Source of the DNA: Adenophora triphylla var. japonica
Lineage: Eukaryota; Streptophyta; Magnoliopsida; Asterales; Campanulaceae
Direction: 5' to 3'
DNA length: 64,000 nt
Assembly: GCA_022495995.1 (NCBI GenBank)
Contig: JAFEMH010004884.1
Coordinates: forward strand, 123,710-187,709
Numbering within the stretch: the first letter of the stretch is position 1; each line of letters opens with the position of its first letter. Below the pieces are notes generated by a model. It saw only the letters and a list, made by a program, of their open reading frames with translations. It made no database searches and was not told the DNA's origin. Made by a program: the position numbers and the translations under genes. Positions 31,561 through 43,617 of this stretch are shown here, piece by piece.

Positions 31561-31925
31561 AGAAGCTAGTGGACAGAAAAGTGTCACTGAAAACTGGAAA
31601 CTGGAAACTGGAAGCTGGGACCAAGATGAGACCGGTAACAAAAGGAAAGCTACGGATAAGAACCGTGGAAAGGAGGTACTGCAAGTAAGTACCAGAATAG
31701 GAATTTCGATAACCGCAAGAAGGGGAACAAAATTGATGCCCAAGGGTGAGGAACTACTGGGAAATGCCAAGTGTGCGAGGGGGAGCACAAGACTGATGAA
31801 TGCTGGTATAAGGAAAAGAAATGTTACAATGGTGACAAGATGAGACATTCGCAGTGGAAGCACCCAGAATCAAAGGAAGCTGAAATTGCTCAAGGAAGAA
31901 AAGATGATAAAAGAACCGGTAGTGG
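31561..31925 (+). pseudogene. Gag C-terminal zinc-knuckle fragment, Tekay (copy B)
   Basis: The CQVCEGEHKTDEC knuckle starts at 31765 and the degenerate second knuckle CYNGDKMRH follows. The features match 10440-10800. Confidence 0.55.
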
Positions 31926-32269
31926 TTGTGGACGAGTGTTACCATGATTGTCAAGGACGCAAGAGCCACCAATGATTTTGTTGAAGATACAAGTCAACTA
32001 TATGCTAGTGATGTGTGTACATTGTTTGATTCTGGTGCTACACATTCAATTATTAGTGCTTGTTTGGCAAAGAAAACGAACTTGGAACTTGAGGCGTTAG
32101 AATTACCTCGGGTCATAGGTACTCCGACGAGAGAGTAAATTCCTATTTCATATACATATAAGTGTTGTCCTTTGAAAATATGAGAAAGAGAACTCAAAGT
32201 TGATCTTACCGAGTTAGAAATGAATGAATTTGATATCATCTTGGGAATAGATTGGTTAGCTGCTACCAT
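31926..32269 (+). pseudogene. Aspartic protease fragment, Tekay (copy B)
   Basis: It keeps the LFDSGATHSIIS catalytic motif and DIILGIDWLAA, with the same TAA after PTRE as copy A. Confidence 0.7.
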
Positions 32270-32384
32270 GCCAAGATAGATTACTTCAAGAAGGAAATTT
32301 ATTTCAGATTACCATCAATTAAGAGTAAAGAAAGAAGATATTGCAAGGACGGCCTTTAGGATAAGGTACGGTCACTACGAGTTT

Positions 32385-33258
32385 TGGTATGCCATTCGGA
32401 TTGACTAATGCGCCAGCAGCATTCATGGAACTGATGAATATGATATTTCAGAAGTTCTTAGATAAATATGTGATTGTATTCGTTGATGATGTTTTGGGTA
32501 TATTCAGAAACCAAGGGAGATTATGAAGAGCACTTGAGGTTAGTACTGCAAATTCTGAGGGAACAGCAATTGTATGCTAAATTCAAGAAGTGCGAATTTT
32601 GGCAAAAAAAAAAAAAATGGTATTCTTAGGACATGTGATATCTAAGGATGAAGCTGCAATGGATCCAAGAAAACTAGAAGCTATAATGAATTGGGAAGGA
32701 CCAACCACAGTTAGTAAGATAAGAAATTTCTTGGAATTGGCTGGTTACTATAGAAGATTCATTGAAGGATTCTCTAAGTTGTCAGGACCGTTAATTAGGT
32801 TAACGCAAAGAGGAGCAAGGTTCGTTTGATCAGAAGAAGGTGGAAAGAATTTTCAGGAATTAAATCAAAGATTAGTGTCTGCGCCAGTTCTTACGTTACC
32901 ATCCGGATCAGACGAGTCTATAATTCATAGTAATACTTCGCTTAAAGGATTAAGCTGCGTATTGATGCTGAATGATAAGGTGATAGCCTACGCGTCAAGG
33001 AAATTGAAAAACCGTGAGAAGAATTACCCGACTCATGTTGTAGGGTTAGCAGCAGTGGTGTTTGCAATTAAAAAAAAAAATTGGAGACATTACTTGTACG
33101 GAATGACTTGTCAGATTTATATATATCATAAGGGTCTTAAATATATTTTCACCCAAAAGGAACTTATTATGAGGCAAAGGAGATGACTAGAATTACTTAA
33201 AAATTATGATTGTACCATTTTGTATCACCAGGGAGGCCAATAATGTGGCCGATGCATT
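32385..33258 (+). pseudogene. Reverse transcriptase (partial) and RNase H, Tekay (copy B)
   Basis: [27 protein letters not shown] (Val in place of Ile in the FIDD motif) and the downstream RNase H motif YASRKLKNREKNYPTH. A longer A run near 32605 alters the frame relative to copy A. It ends at the 432-bp deletion (junction near 33260). Confidence 0.75.
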
Positions 33259-33275
33259 GATGAGGACTTTGTATA

Positions 33276-33545
33276 AATTGGTCTAGACAGATTGAAATGA
33301 CCTTAATATTAAATGAATTGGTCTAGACAGATTGAAATGACCTTAATATTAAATGAATTGGTCTAGACAGATTGAAATGACCGTAATGTTGAATGAATTG
33401 GTTTAGACGAATTGAAATGACCTTAATATTAAATGAATTGGTCTAGACAGATTGAAATGACCTTAATGTTGAATGAATTGGTTTAGACGAATTGAAATGA
33501 CCTTAATGTTGAATTAATTGGTTTAGACGAATTGAAATGACCTTA
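33276..33545 (+). repeat. 40-bp minisatellite in Tekay integrase (copy B)
   Basis: About seven units, as at 12572-12845 and in the same variant order, so no expansion has occurred since the duplication. One unit differs (GACCGT for GATCGT). Confidence 0.85.
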
Positions 33546-33714
33546 AATTCTATAGATGTGATTATCATGATGCATCCGGATAAGGGAGCGCTTTGATAAA
33601 AGCGCAGGGAACCTTATTCAACGATCGCCTGAAAAGGGTATATCGTAGTCACCTAGATGAAAGGTGCACCAATACTTAGAATTGACAGACATATGTGTAT
33701 AAAATCTCTATAGG

Positions 33715-34397
33715 TTAATGGTAGAAGTACCACTACTTGTTATTTGGAAGAGTATCTTTCATTGTCAATGGAAATGGGAGAATATAGCAATGGACTTAGT
33801 GGTTGGATTACCAAAGTCGTTGAAAGGTCATAACGCGATTTGGGTCATAGTGGAAAGACTTATGAAGTCGGCTCACTTACTGCAAATTATGGTACAACAT
33901 ATTCGAAATGATTAGGGGCTGCACAAAGTAGGCGAAATCTTACGAGACAACCGACGACGCGACCTAGAATTTCAAGTGGGAGATCATGTATTTTTGAAGA
34001 TTTCACCCACCAAAGGTGTCATGAGGTTTGGTATAAAAGGAAAGTTGAGTCCAAGGTACGTAGGACCATTTGAGATCTTTGATAGAGTTGGAAAGGTGGC
34101 ATATCGATTAGCCTTACCACCTGTACTTTGGGGGTACACAATGTATTTCACGTATCCATATTAAGGAAGTATATGGCGGATGCAAGTCATGTAATTGAAT
34201 ATAAGCAGCTAAGGCTTCGGACGGATTTAAGTTATGACGAGAAACCGATTAAGATTGTAGACCGGAAGGACCAGAATCTGTGAAGGCGAGTTATACCGTA
34301 CGTGAAGGTACAATGGAGCAACCACTCAGAACGTGAGGCGACATGGGAGCTCGAAAGCGAAATGAGGGAAATGTATCCCGATCTCTCCAAAAATTAA
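33715..34397 (+). pseudogene. Integrase core fragment, C-terminal domain and chromodomain, Tekay (copy B)
   Basis: Same order as copy [14 protein letters not shown], then FQVGDHVFLKISPTKGV, then the chromodomain end (EREATWELESEM). A small indel near 34125 breaks the C-terminal domain after LALPPVL, unlike copy A. The TGA before RRVIPYV is shared. Confidence 0.75.
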
Positions 34398-34442
34398 GGT
34401 ACGTTTAGTTTGGAGGACCAAACTCTTTTAAGGGGGTAAGAA

Positions 34443-36860
34443 TGTAAAGACCCGAAAAATTTTGAAATATTTTTTTTAGTATTATTTTAATTATAATAAT
34501 AATAAAATAATACTCCTTAATTGAATTGGACTTGGGTTAATTAAATGGACCAATTTATTTAATTAAATCAAGTGGGCTAAGTTGGGCTTAGGAAGGCAAA
34601 GGGGCCCAAGGAGGTGAAAGCCTAGGATATAAATATTAAACCTCATTATTATTTTCCTCATAACCTTTCATTTAGTCAAAGCAAAGAAATTTTTTTTTTT
34701 TTTTTTAAAACCCTAGAGAGGGAGAGGCGGCGGCTGAAGCTTAGAGGAGGAGGTGACAGCCGTTTTTGGTCTTCTTTTGGCCATTGTTCCTTCATCAAAA
34801 ATCAAGGTAAGATGATTACCTAAAACCTAGTTTTTATTTCATTCAATTCCGAATTAAATTGAATTAGTTATAATTTTTCGAAAGTTTAAAACTATTTAAT
34901 TCTAGGTTTAGTCATTCTTGGATTTCTAATGCTTTAATCTTAGGGTTTATGTAATAAATTAAGGGTTTGATTATTGGGGAATTGTAGGTTATAATGATGT
35001 AACCCTAACCCTAGTTCATATTATTGTGGAAGTAAATCAATCTCAATTAATATGATTAAAAGTATTTTATTTAAAAGAGTTTATAAATTAAATGATGTAT
35101 TTAATGTTTAGAAAATAAAAAGAGGAACAAAAATCATGTTTTTGAAACTCCCATGGCTCGGCCGAATTGGCCTAGAGTGATTTTGGGTGTGTTTCCTTTT
35201 AAGTGTTAAGCTTTTGGTTTGTTTTGTGTGAAAACAGTTAGTTTTAAAGCGAAAAGGAACCAAAGCTGCGAGTTTTCAAAGCTGAAAGGATTTTTCGGTT
35301 AAGTTATTAAGCGAACAGTTAACTTCAGGACTAAACTGAAAATTTCAAAGGTTCTGAGGGACTGTTCTGTGATTTTGAAAATCTGAAGGACTGTTTTGCA
35401 ATTACTGAAAAGTTGAAGGACTGTTTAGTAATTTTCCAAAAGTTGAGGGACTGTTTTGTAATTTTCCAAAAGTTGAGGGACTGTTTTGTAATTTTCAAAA
35501 GTTGGGGGACTATTTTGTAAAATTGGAAAGTTAAAGGACTTTATTGAAATTAAGAAAACCTAAAAGAAACCTTTTGGAATTTAGGGGAAGTCCAAAGACT
35601 TTAAAGGGATTATATCAAAGGAAAAGAAGAATAATAACACTTTAAGAATACTAAAAGACTTAGGTTCCAAAGTGTTAGAGTTTCGAAATAGAAAGTTTCT
35701 AAGTTTAAGAAACTGCTAAATTAGGAAAGCTTCTAAAAATAGAAGGTTAGTTAACCAATTAAGGTGAGTCTAAGAATAACTCATAGGTTAACTAAGGAAA
35801 GGAAGTATAGGTGCATTAGAAGTAATAAAAGATTACTTGTGCCTAAAATATGTTATTACGTGATTGTAGATTTCGCGTAAAGGGCGTTGCTAAGCAAGGA
35901 AGCGAAGCTAAGGTAAGGAATTAAGATCCTAAGTACTCTTGTATATCAATTTCGTTTGAAAACTCCATTGAGTCTTTTCAAAACGTGAATGCTATCTGTG
36001 GCTGATAGTAATTTTTAAAATACTCTTACGAAATGAATCGTCATTGGAAATTCCTTATTCTATGATATGTTTTTGTTCATGGAATATCTGCAAATATTGA
36101 AATTGCTATGTGTATTCTTGTACCTCTGAATGCACTGTATGTAATAACTAGTATGCATTATTATTTACTAGTTATGAAATTATGTTTAATGAGAAAAGCA
36201 TGTATTATGAAAAATCGACATCAATGTAGGTGATCGATATGGGAATACTCAATGTAGGGTATAACCCATGTAATAACTAGTATGCATTATTATTTACTAG
36301 TTATGAAACTATGCTTAATGAGAAAAGCATGTATTATGAAAACACGACATCAATGTAGGTGTTCGTTGTTTTTTGGTATACTCAATGTAGGGTATAACCC
36401 ATGGAATTGACGGAAGTCTGAAAGTATAACAAAATTGTAGTTGCCACACTTTCTTTGTATGAAATATACACATATTTGTTGTCTATAAACTATCCTTGAA
36501 TATAAATTTTTGGATCCGTTCATTCTAGTCGTCTCCTCATTGTATCGATGAGACCACGTATGAACTTACTGGGCATTGTTCGCTCATTCCTTCATTTTCT
36601 TTTTCCCTCAGGATCGGAATAGAAAGGAGGAGAACCGTCATCAGGAAGAGACGGAGCAATTAAGTAGAATAAATGAATTATTTAACGATTCCGAATTTCA
36701 GAACTTTTATTAGTATTAGTTATTGTACTTAGCCGTTACATCTAATTTTTCCGCACTTATGTAATGGTTTGAATTAAGTTACCGTTGTAGACCCGTCGTT
36801 TGGGGGTATTTATTTATGTTTATGGAATTATGGAAATTATGGAAATTCGGGGTCGTTACA
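34443..36860 (+). repeat. 3' LTR of Tekay element (copy B)
   Basis: 2418 bp, carrying the extra repeat block at about 35227-35575 and the TATA box at 34628-34635. The purine tract lies at about 34428-34442. Confidence 0.9.
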
Positions 36861-37032
36861 CCTCCATTGTTGGCGACAGGTGGGGGCAGTTTACAGGCCT
36901 TAATTTGGGAGAGAAAGGATCAATTTCTTCATGAATGGATGGGTAGGAAACAACTGCTCCTGTACCCTAACCCTTATACCTTATACCTTATACCTTGGAC
37001 ATCGGACTTCGATTTTACGGTTGATAACCCTT
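36861..37032 (+). pseudogene. LINE ORF1 remnant with internal deletion and filler (copy B)
   Basis: It begins as in copy A (GGGSLQALIWERKDQF) but at 36961/36962 jumps over the DUF4283 region. 33 bp (36962-36994) of telomere-like sequence fill the gap before TTGGACATCGGACTTCG. The filler is identical to 37033-37065. Confidence 0.75.
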
Positions 37033-37668
37033 GTACCCTAACCCTTATACCTTATACCTTATACCCTAAACCCTAAGTCGTATACCTATACCTTAAACTC
37101 TATACCCTAAACCCTAAGTCATATACCTTTACCTTATACCCTATACCCTAAACCATAAGTCATATACCTATACCTTATCCCTTATACCTTAAACCCTATA
37201 CCCTAAATCTTATACCTTATACCCTAAATCATATACCTATACATTATACCTTATACCCTAACCCTTATACCCTATACCCTAAATCCTAAGTCGTATACCT
37301 ATACCTTATACTCTATACCCTAAACCATAAGTCATATACCTATACCTTATCCCTTATACCTAAACCCTAAACCCTATACCCTAAAACTTATACCTTATAT
37401 CCTATACACTAAACCCTAAATCATATACCTATACATTATACCTTATATCCTAAACCCTATACCCTAAACCTTATGCCTTATACCCTATACCCTAAACCCT
37501 AAGTCTATACCTATACTTATACCCTATACCACTAAACCCTAAGTCATATACCTATACCTTATCCCTTATACCCTAAACCCTATACCCAAAACATTATACC
37601 TTATACCCTAAATCATATACCTATACATTATACCTTATACCATTTATCATATATCTTATACCCTAAAA
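37033..37668 (+). repeat. Degenerate telomere-like array (copy B)
   Basis: The duplicate of 16690-17331, a mix of CCCTAAA, CCCTATA and longer units. It served as the apparent template for the filler just upstream. Confidence 0.8.
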
Positions 37669-37978
37669 ATAAAAATAAATAAAGGATAGTCCGTCCCTCT
37701 TTTCTTTTATATAATTTCGTTTGTTTAGTTTTTTCTATACCTTTTTGAAAAAATGTATATAGTAAACAAAAAGTCTAAAATATTATTTTCTATTAAATAA
37801 AAAATTTATAAAAAATTAAAAATAAATAAAGGATAGTCCGTCCCTCTTTTCTTTTATATACTTTCGTTTGTTTAGCTTTTTCTATACATTTTTACAAAAA
37901 TGTATGTAGTAAACAAAAAGTCTAAAATATTATTTCCTATTCAATAAAAAATTTATAAAAAATAAAAAATAAATAAAG
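37669..37978 (+). repeat. Two tandem ~150-bp AT-rich units (copy B)
   Basis: Same pair as 17332-17645, with a few single-base indels in T and A runs. Confidence 0.7.
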
Positions 37979-38601
37979 GACATGTCTCTAAATTAGAGAC
38001 GATTTTGAACACGTCTCTAATTTAGAGACAAATACTAAATCTGTCTCTAAATTTTAGAGATAGATTTTGTATCCGTCACTAAATTAGAGATCGATTAAAA
38101 ATGTGTCTCTAAATTAGAGACGGATTAAAATTCGTCTCTAATTTAGAGACAACTTCAAAATTTGTATATGTCTCTAATTTAGAGACGGGTACAAAATTTG
38201 TGTCTAAACTTTGGAGATAGATGTTGAATCTGTCTCTAATTTAGAGACGGATTAAAATCTGTCTCTGATTTAGAGACAGATTCAACATCTGTCTCCAAAG
38301 TTTAGAGACGCATTTTGTATCCGTCTCTAAATTAGAGACATATACAAAATTCGATCTCTAATTTAGAGACAAACTTCAAAATTCGTCTCTAAACTAGAGA
38401 CGAGTTGAGTCGTCTCTAAATTAGAGACAAATTCTGAATCCGTCTCGAAATTGGAGACAGATTCCAAATCCGTCTCTAAATTAGAGACAAATTTTGAATC
38501 TGTCTCTAATTTTTGGGTTTGTCTCTAATCTGTCTCCAAATTAGCTACAGACTCTTTCCGTCTCTAATTTTTTGTCTCTATTTTCGGTTTTCCTTGTAGT
38601 G
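37979..38601 (+). mobile_element. CACTA-2 transposon, 3' terminal region (copy B)
   Basis: It ends TTTTCCTTGTAGTG at 38601 and carries the array of GTCTCTAAATTAGAGAC palindromes. It is more diverged from copy A than its neighbours, with several small indels between 38060 and 38480. Confidence 0.8.
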
Positions 38602-39740
38602 AAATATTCATGCCCCGGGTTCTCAGAGATTCAGATAGAGAAGGCTTTCAAGAAATTAGTTGCTAAGCGATACAGTGGTAAAATATTTGAAATGAAACAA
38701 AAGTGGTTAAAGGATGGTTTGCCTTCAGCTAATTGCACACCAAGTGAATGGGAGCAGTGAGAAGCACATTGGAGAAGTGAGAAATTTCAAAGAAATTCAG
38801 AAATAGCAAATACTAACAGGAACTCAAAAGCAGGGCATGGAAGTGTACATACGGGGGAAACTATCAACTTCAGCGATACTTGGCACCGTATGGTAAATTT
38901 ACTTAATTTACTTTCGTTTGTAAATTAACCAGTACTCTATTTGATTCATATATTGTTATTATTTGATAAAATTTTGAATTTATAATTTTTTTATATGTTA
39001 AGAAAAAAGAAACATGAAGATAAGGCTGATGCAGCTGCTGTATTTATTGGTATGCATACTACGGAGGCTCCTGATGGCTCAGGCCAAAATGGATTAACCC
39101 TTATTACTGGGGCTTTTATGTAAGTGTTAATAGTATTTTCTATTAGTAAATTATAAATTATTTAGTTAAAGAAATATTATTTTTTATCATATTGGATAAT
39201 GTTTTTTTTTTGTCGGGAAGAGTATTAGAAGCGTGTTCGTGAGGATGCTATTGAAAAAGGAAGTATGGATACTGAGAGCACTGAGCGGCCCGCATTTCGT
39301 GAAAAACTTTGGAATGCCATTGTCCTCGAAGAAAACCAACCAAAGGGAGATCACTTGCCTGGATTCGGACCACATAGTGCTGAGTTTTTTGACATGCTAT
39401 TAAGCAGCCATACTACACAATCCTTTTCTTCTTCCAGTAGTCAGAATGTGGATCAAGAGACATTCGATGCTCGGGTTCAGAAAGAGGTACAAAGTCAAGT
39501 GGAGATAGAGCGTCAAGAGCGAGAAGTTTCATATCGTCAATTGGAAAGCAAGTTTGAGGAACGTCTTCGGCAAGAGCGAGAAGTTTCGCAATGACAGTTT
39601 GAGAAGCGCATGCAACAAGTAATGACAACCATTAATTTGCAACAACAACAACCTACTAGAGGTAATGCCTCTGCCTTATCAGTCGGTCAAAACCTTGATT
39701 TGTATGGTGGTCTTGACACTAGTAGGTGAAGTGGTGGTGG
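38602..39740 (+). pseudogene. CACTA-1 Transposase_24-type gene, 3' part (copy B)
   Basis: Same exons and stops as 18273-19410: IFEMKQKWLKDGLPSANCTP, the TGA after SEWEQ, the coiled coil with QERQ/REVS repeats, and the final TGA after REVSQ. Confidence 0.7.
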
Positions 39741-40062
39741 CGGTCATAGTTATTAAACTTGTGTTTTATTTGGCTTGTAATCAAACTTATGTAGTTTTTA
39801 TGTTGTTTTTTAGAATTTGGTGAACGTTGAATTTGTTTTTTTTTTATATTTTTTGTGAATGTTTAATTGAGTTGTATCTGAATATTGGTATTTGGCTATT
39901 TGAACAGGTTGCTGGTGGCTTTCTAAGTAATTCATTTTTTTTAATTCTGTACAATTTACCGACGGATCGGCTTCCGTCAAGAATTGGGTACAATTTACGG
40001 ACGTAATACGTTCGTCGGTAAATACAATACATTTACCGACGAAATAATCCATCGGTGGTAGT
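39741..40062 (+). mobile_element. CACTA-1 right terminal region (copy B)
   Basis: It has TTTACCGACG/CGTCGGTAAA subterminal motifs and the end ATCGGTGGTAGT, followed by A and then Y reverse transcriptase. Confidence 0.6.
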
Positions 40063-40899
40063 AAGTTGTCGATGAATTATGAAGTCAAATCTTTTGTTGA
40101 TGGTTTTGCTGGGTATAATCAGATCAAGATGGCTGAAGCAGATCAAGAAAAGACAACGTTTACTACTCCTTGGGGTACTTACTGTTATACGGTGATGCCG
40201 TTTGGGTTGAAGAATGCTGGGGCTACCTATCAAAGGGCCGTCACCACTCTTTTCCATGATATGATCCACAAGGAAATTGAGGTGTATGTTGACGACATGA
40301 TCATTCATTTGAAGGGGTCAGACGAGCAACACTTTATTGATCTGAGGAAATTCTTCAACAGACTACGAGAGCATTCCATGAGATTGAATCCAGCAAAGTG
40401 CACCTTCGGGGTTGTCCGTGGCAAGGTCTTGGGGTACATGGTCACAGAACATGGTATCGAGGTGGATCCGAGAAAGATCAAGGCAATCGTCGAGATGAAG
40501 CCGCCGAGGACTGTGTCTGAGGTAAAAGGTTTTTTGGGCCGTCTACAATATATCAAGCGATTTGTCAACCAGCTGACCTCAATGTGCAAGCCGATATTCA
40601 AGCTGCTGAAAAAGAACCAGGAGGTGGTTTGGAATGAAGAGTGCCAATTAGCCTTCGAGAAGATCAAAGCTTATCTTGTCAATCCCCCCATCTTTTGTCC
40701 ACCACATGGGAGCAAGCCTCTGATTTTATACTTGACAGTCACAGACACAACTGTTGGAGCTATGCTAGCGCAGGAAAATAAAGACTCGAAGGTAGAAAAT
40801 GCCATCTATTTTGTCAGCCGTAAACTCCAGGGGAGCGAGTTGAATTATTCCGCTCTAGAGAAGGCGTGTGCAGCCTTGGTTTGGGTGGTTGGAAAGTAA
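40063..40899 (+). pseudogene. Element Y reverse transcriptase and RNase H (Tat group)
   Basis: From the CACTA-1 boundary one frame encodes YEVKSFVDGFAGYNQIKMA, TTPWGTYCYTVMPFGLKNAG, EVYVDDMIIH (catalytic YVDD), LNPAKCTFGV and VLGYMVTEHGIEVDPRK. The first RNase H follows (NAIYFVSRKLQGSELNYSAL). It ends at TAA 40897-40899, a point stop, since the same frame continues beyond. In a working element this makes cDNA from the genomic RNA. The RT N-terminus lies beyond CACTA-1 and is not in the window. Confidence 0.85.
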
Positions 40900-41775
40900 A
40901 AACATTACATGCTGTCTCATACAGTGCATCTGGTCTCTAAAATGGACCCGATTAAGTACTTGTTTCAGAATGACAGAGGCAGTATATCCACCAGGCTCGC
41001 AAAATGGACTTTCTTCCTAGCAGAGTTCGATATCAAGTATATGACCCGAAAGGCAATCAAGGGGCAGGCTTTGGCTGATCAGTTGGCTGACTCTCCCAGT
41101 ACAGAAGTCCGAGGGCCAGATCTTCAATTTCCTGATGAGGGAATCTTTGTGGTGGAAAGCGGCAACCGATGGCAGCTATTCTTCGATGGTGCAGCAAATA
41201 AGAGAGGTAATGGCATTGGGATGGTTTTGGTGGATCCGAATGACGTGCACACTCCTATCGCCATCAAGCTTAACTTCTCAGTTACCAACAACGCAGCCGA
41301 GTATGAAGCCTGCATAGCTGGTCTTGAGGCTGCCCTCGAGCGGAATATTGATGAGCTAGAAGTGTTCGGCGATTCTCAGTTGATATTCAACCAAGCTGCC
41401 AATAGATGGAAGACGATGGACCCTTGTCTTCAGAAGTACCATTCTTATATCACAGAGCTCGTTGGTCAGTTTAAGGAAGTGACATTTCAGTTCCTGCCAC
41501 GAGATAAGAACAGATTCGCTGATGCATTAGATACTTTGGCTTCTTTGGTGGAAATACCGGAGGGTAAGTCAATCAAGCTATTCAGAGTCGGAAGGCGAGA
41601 AAATCTGGCCTATTGTTGTGAAATCGAGCTTGAAACCGTTAATGAGCCTTGGTACAGCCAGATCTTCCAGTTTCTCAAGCATGGTGAAGCATCCTTCCCT
41701 ATTGATGAAGAGGGTGACCAAATAGGTATTCGAGCCAAGATTCTGCAAGCTCTGAAAAGACTATCAGCACAGTAA
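40900..41775 (+). pseudogene. Element Y second (archaeal-type) RNase H
   Basis: The same frame as RT continues with AEFDIKYMTRKAIKGQALAD, then RWQLFFDGAANKRGNGIGM (first Asp), NNAAEYEACIAGLEAALE (Glu) and EVFGDSQLI (Asp), closing with PRDKNRFADALDTLASL (distal Asp region). This extra RNase H placed after the usual one is a hallmark of the plant Tat lineage. It ends at a TAA (41773-41775) that again does not change frame. Confidence 0.85.
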
Positions 41776-42657
41776 GTCATACTCGGTGATGAGTTATGGA
41801 AGAAAAGGGAAGGTTGCCCACTCCTGCTCTGCATCAGTAAAGGGAAAGCTCAAAGGGTGATGGAAGACGTTCAGAACGGTGCCTGCGGACCGCACATGAA
41901 TGCTCGCTCCTTAATGCACAGCATCATCAGATTAGGCTACTTCTGGATCACAACGGAGATGGATTGCATCCAATTTGTGCGGACTTGTGACAAATGTCAG
42001 CAATTCTCCAACTTGAACCATATCCTTCCTCATGATCTGTATTGCATGACGACTCCTTGGCCCTTTGCAACTTGGGGAATTGATGTCATCGGGAAGATAA
42101 CTCCATCTGGAAGCAACAGACATTCATTTGTTTTAGTAGCAGTAGATTACTTCACAAAATAGGTTGAAGCTGCGTCTTACAAAGTACTTACGGCCAAGAA
42201 AGTTGATCGCTTCATAAAAGAACAAATCTTTTGCCGTTATGGAGTCTCGAACGAGATCATCTCTGATAACGGATCCCATTTTGAAGGAGATACCGATCGA
42301 CTGCTCACAGAGTACAGGGTTAAGCGCCATAAGTAATCGCCGTATAGACCGCAGACAAACGGTGCTGTAGAGGATGCCAACAAAAACCTTGAGTGGATTA
42401 TCAAGAAAATGGCCGAGCGAGGATGGGATTGGCCGGAGAAACTCCACCTAGCATTATGGGGCTACCGCACTTCACTTCGGACTGCTACCGGTACAACTCC
42501 ATACGCCTTAACTTATGGAATGGAGGCTGTTATGCCAATTGAACTAGAAATTCCATCCCTCAGAGTATTGCTTGAGAATGAAGTCAATGAGATCGACTGG
42601 CTCCAGAGTCGACACAATAAGCTGGCACTACTTGATGAGCGCAGATTAAAGGCTATG
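41776..42657 (+). pseudogene. Element Y integrase, cut by insertion of Z
   Basis: Zinc domain (NGACGPHMNARSL and RTCDKCQQFSN, the HHCC pattern), core with FATWGIDVIGKITPSG (first Asp), SNEIISDNGSHF (second Asp) and QTNGAVEDANKN (Glu), then GYRTSLRTATGTTPYALTYG. Point stops lie at 42160-42162 (TAG for Trp) and 42334-42336. It ends at LDERRLKAM, where the Z LTR starts. The rest of Y must lie beyond the window. Confidence 0.85.
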
Positions 42658-43186
42658 TGTAAGTACCCAAATCCGGATCGTCCGAATCCGTCAGAAAGTT
42701 AACCGAAATCCGTTAACTGGCCCGCTCCAGGTTAACCGGAACTCGTTAAACTCCCCGTTGCTGTGCCAACGAGACGTCCGGGGCTTGCCCGTGCATCCCG
42801 ACGTCGAACCGTACTTAACACGTGTCATCTCACGTAAAAGTATGGCTTTCCCTGAAAAACGCATTTTCCGGCACTTTTCGGGGGCGTTTCGGACATTTTC
42901 CGGACTGTTATTTTAAAAAAACGGACAAAACCGGGACCGGGGGACAAAATCCCACATGGCTGGTGACTCAGAGGGACACTTGGCACGCATGCCACCTCCC
43001 TCTAGCCACCCTTCAATCAAATTCAAATGGAAAAGACTAAAATACCCCTGGTATACAGTCAAAGTCCGGCCGGACTCCCTGTGCACTTTTCCTGAAATTG
43101 CCAGCAAGTCCCCCAGATTTCCAAAATACCCAAAAACCCCTGGATTCAGTCCAAGTCCGTCCGGACTCCTGCTGCAATTTTCACCC

Positions 43187-43195
43187 TATAAATAG
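43187..43195 (+). promoter_or_regulatory. TATA box of Z LTR
   Basis: TATAAATAG preceded by TTTTCACCC, a strong plant TATA context. Transcription would start about 30 bp downstream near 43220. It lies about 530 bp into the LTR, leaving a long R/U5 part of about 1.4 kb. Confidence 0.6.
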
Positions 43196-43617
43196 AAGTT
43201 GCTGTCAAAGGCAAGAAGAGGGATTTTTAACACCAAAAATTCACTACCTCATGGCCCTAAGCAGTTTTCACCCCTTCCGAGCTCCCGTTTCGTCTCGATT
43301 CGCGTGAAACCTTCGTATTTCGATCAAATACATACCTTACTACTTTGAAACAACCTTTCGAATCACTTTCCGTGTCCCGTACACACCTCTCGAGCCAAAG
43401 GAGTCAACCCTAGCCATAGGTATAACTCACTCCCTCTAAATCTCTCGTTCCATCTCGGTTTACGCGCCAGTCGCTATAACCGTTTCGAATGTCGTTATCG
43501 AAATGTAGACGCCTCCGTCTAACGGGGTCCGATACGTTTTAGCCCCTCGATCCTCTTCTCTTTCCGTAAGAGAAGTAATCACGGGTTAAAACGGCGTTCC
43601 GACCCCGTTCCGTTTAC

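Larger units (their letters stand above)
27992..36860 (+). mobile_element. Tekay/Del-type chromovirus (copy B)
   Basis: The duplicate of 6858-16169 with the same LTR ends and target duplication CCTCC (27987-27991, 36861-36865). It is shorter mainly because of the 432-bp internal deletion. The shared stops and missing domains show that it was already defective before the 20-kb duplication. Confidence 0.9.
19817..40147 (+). repeat. Tandem segmental duplication, copy B (complete unit)
   Basis: This complete unit of 20331 bp begins inside the integrase of retrotransposon X and ends inside the reverse transcriptase of retrotransposon Y. The last bases shared by both copies are GATCAAG (19810-19816 and 40141-40147). 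Beyond them copy A passes into X integrase and the other side continues with Y reverse transcriptase. Compared with copy A it lacks the segment matching 12131-12562 and most of the LINE segment matching 16271-16659. Confidence 0.9.
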
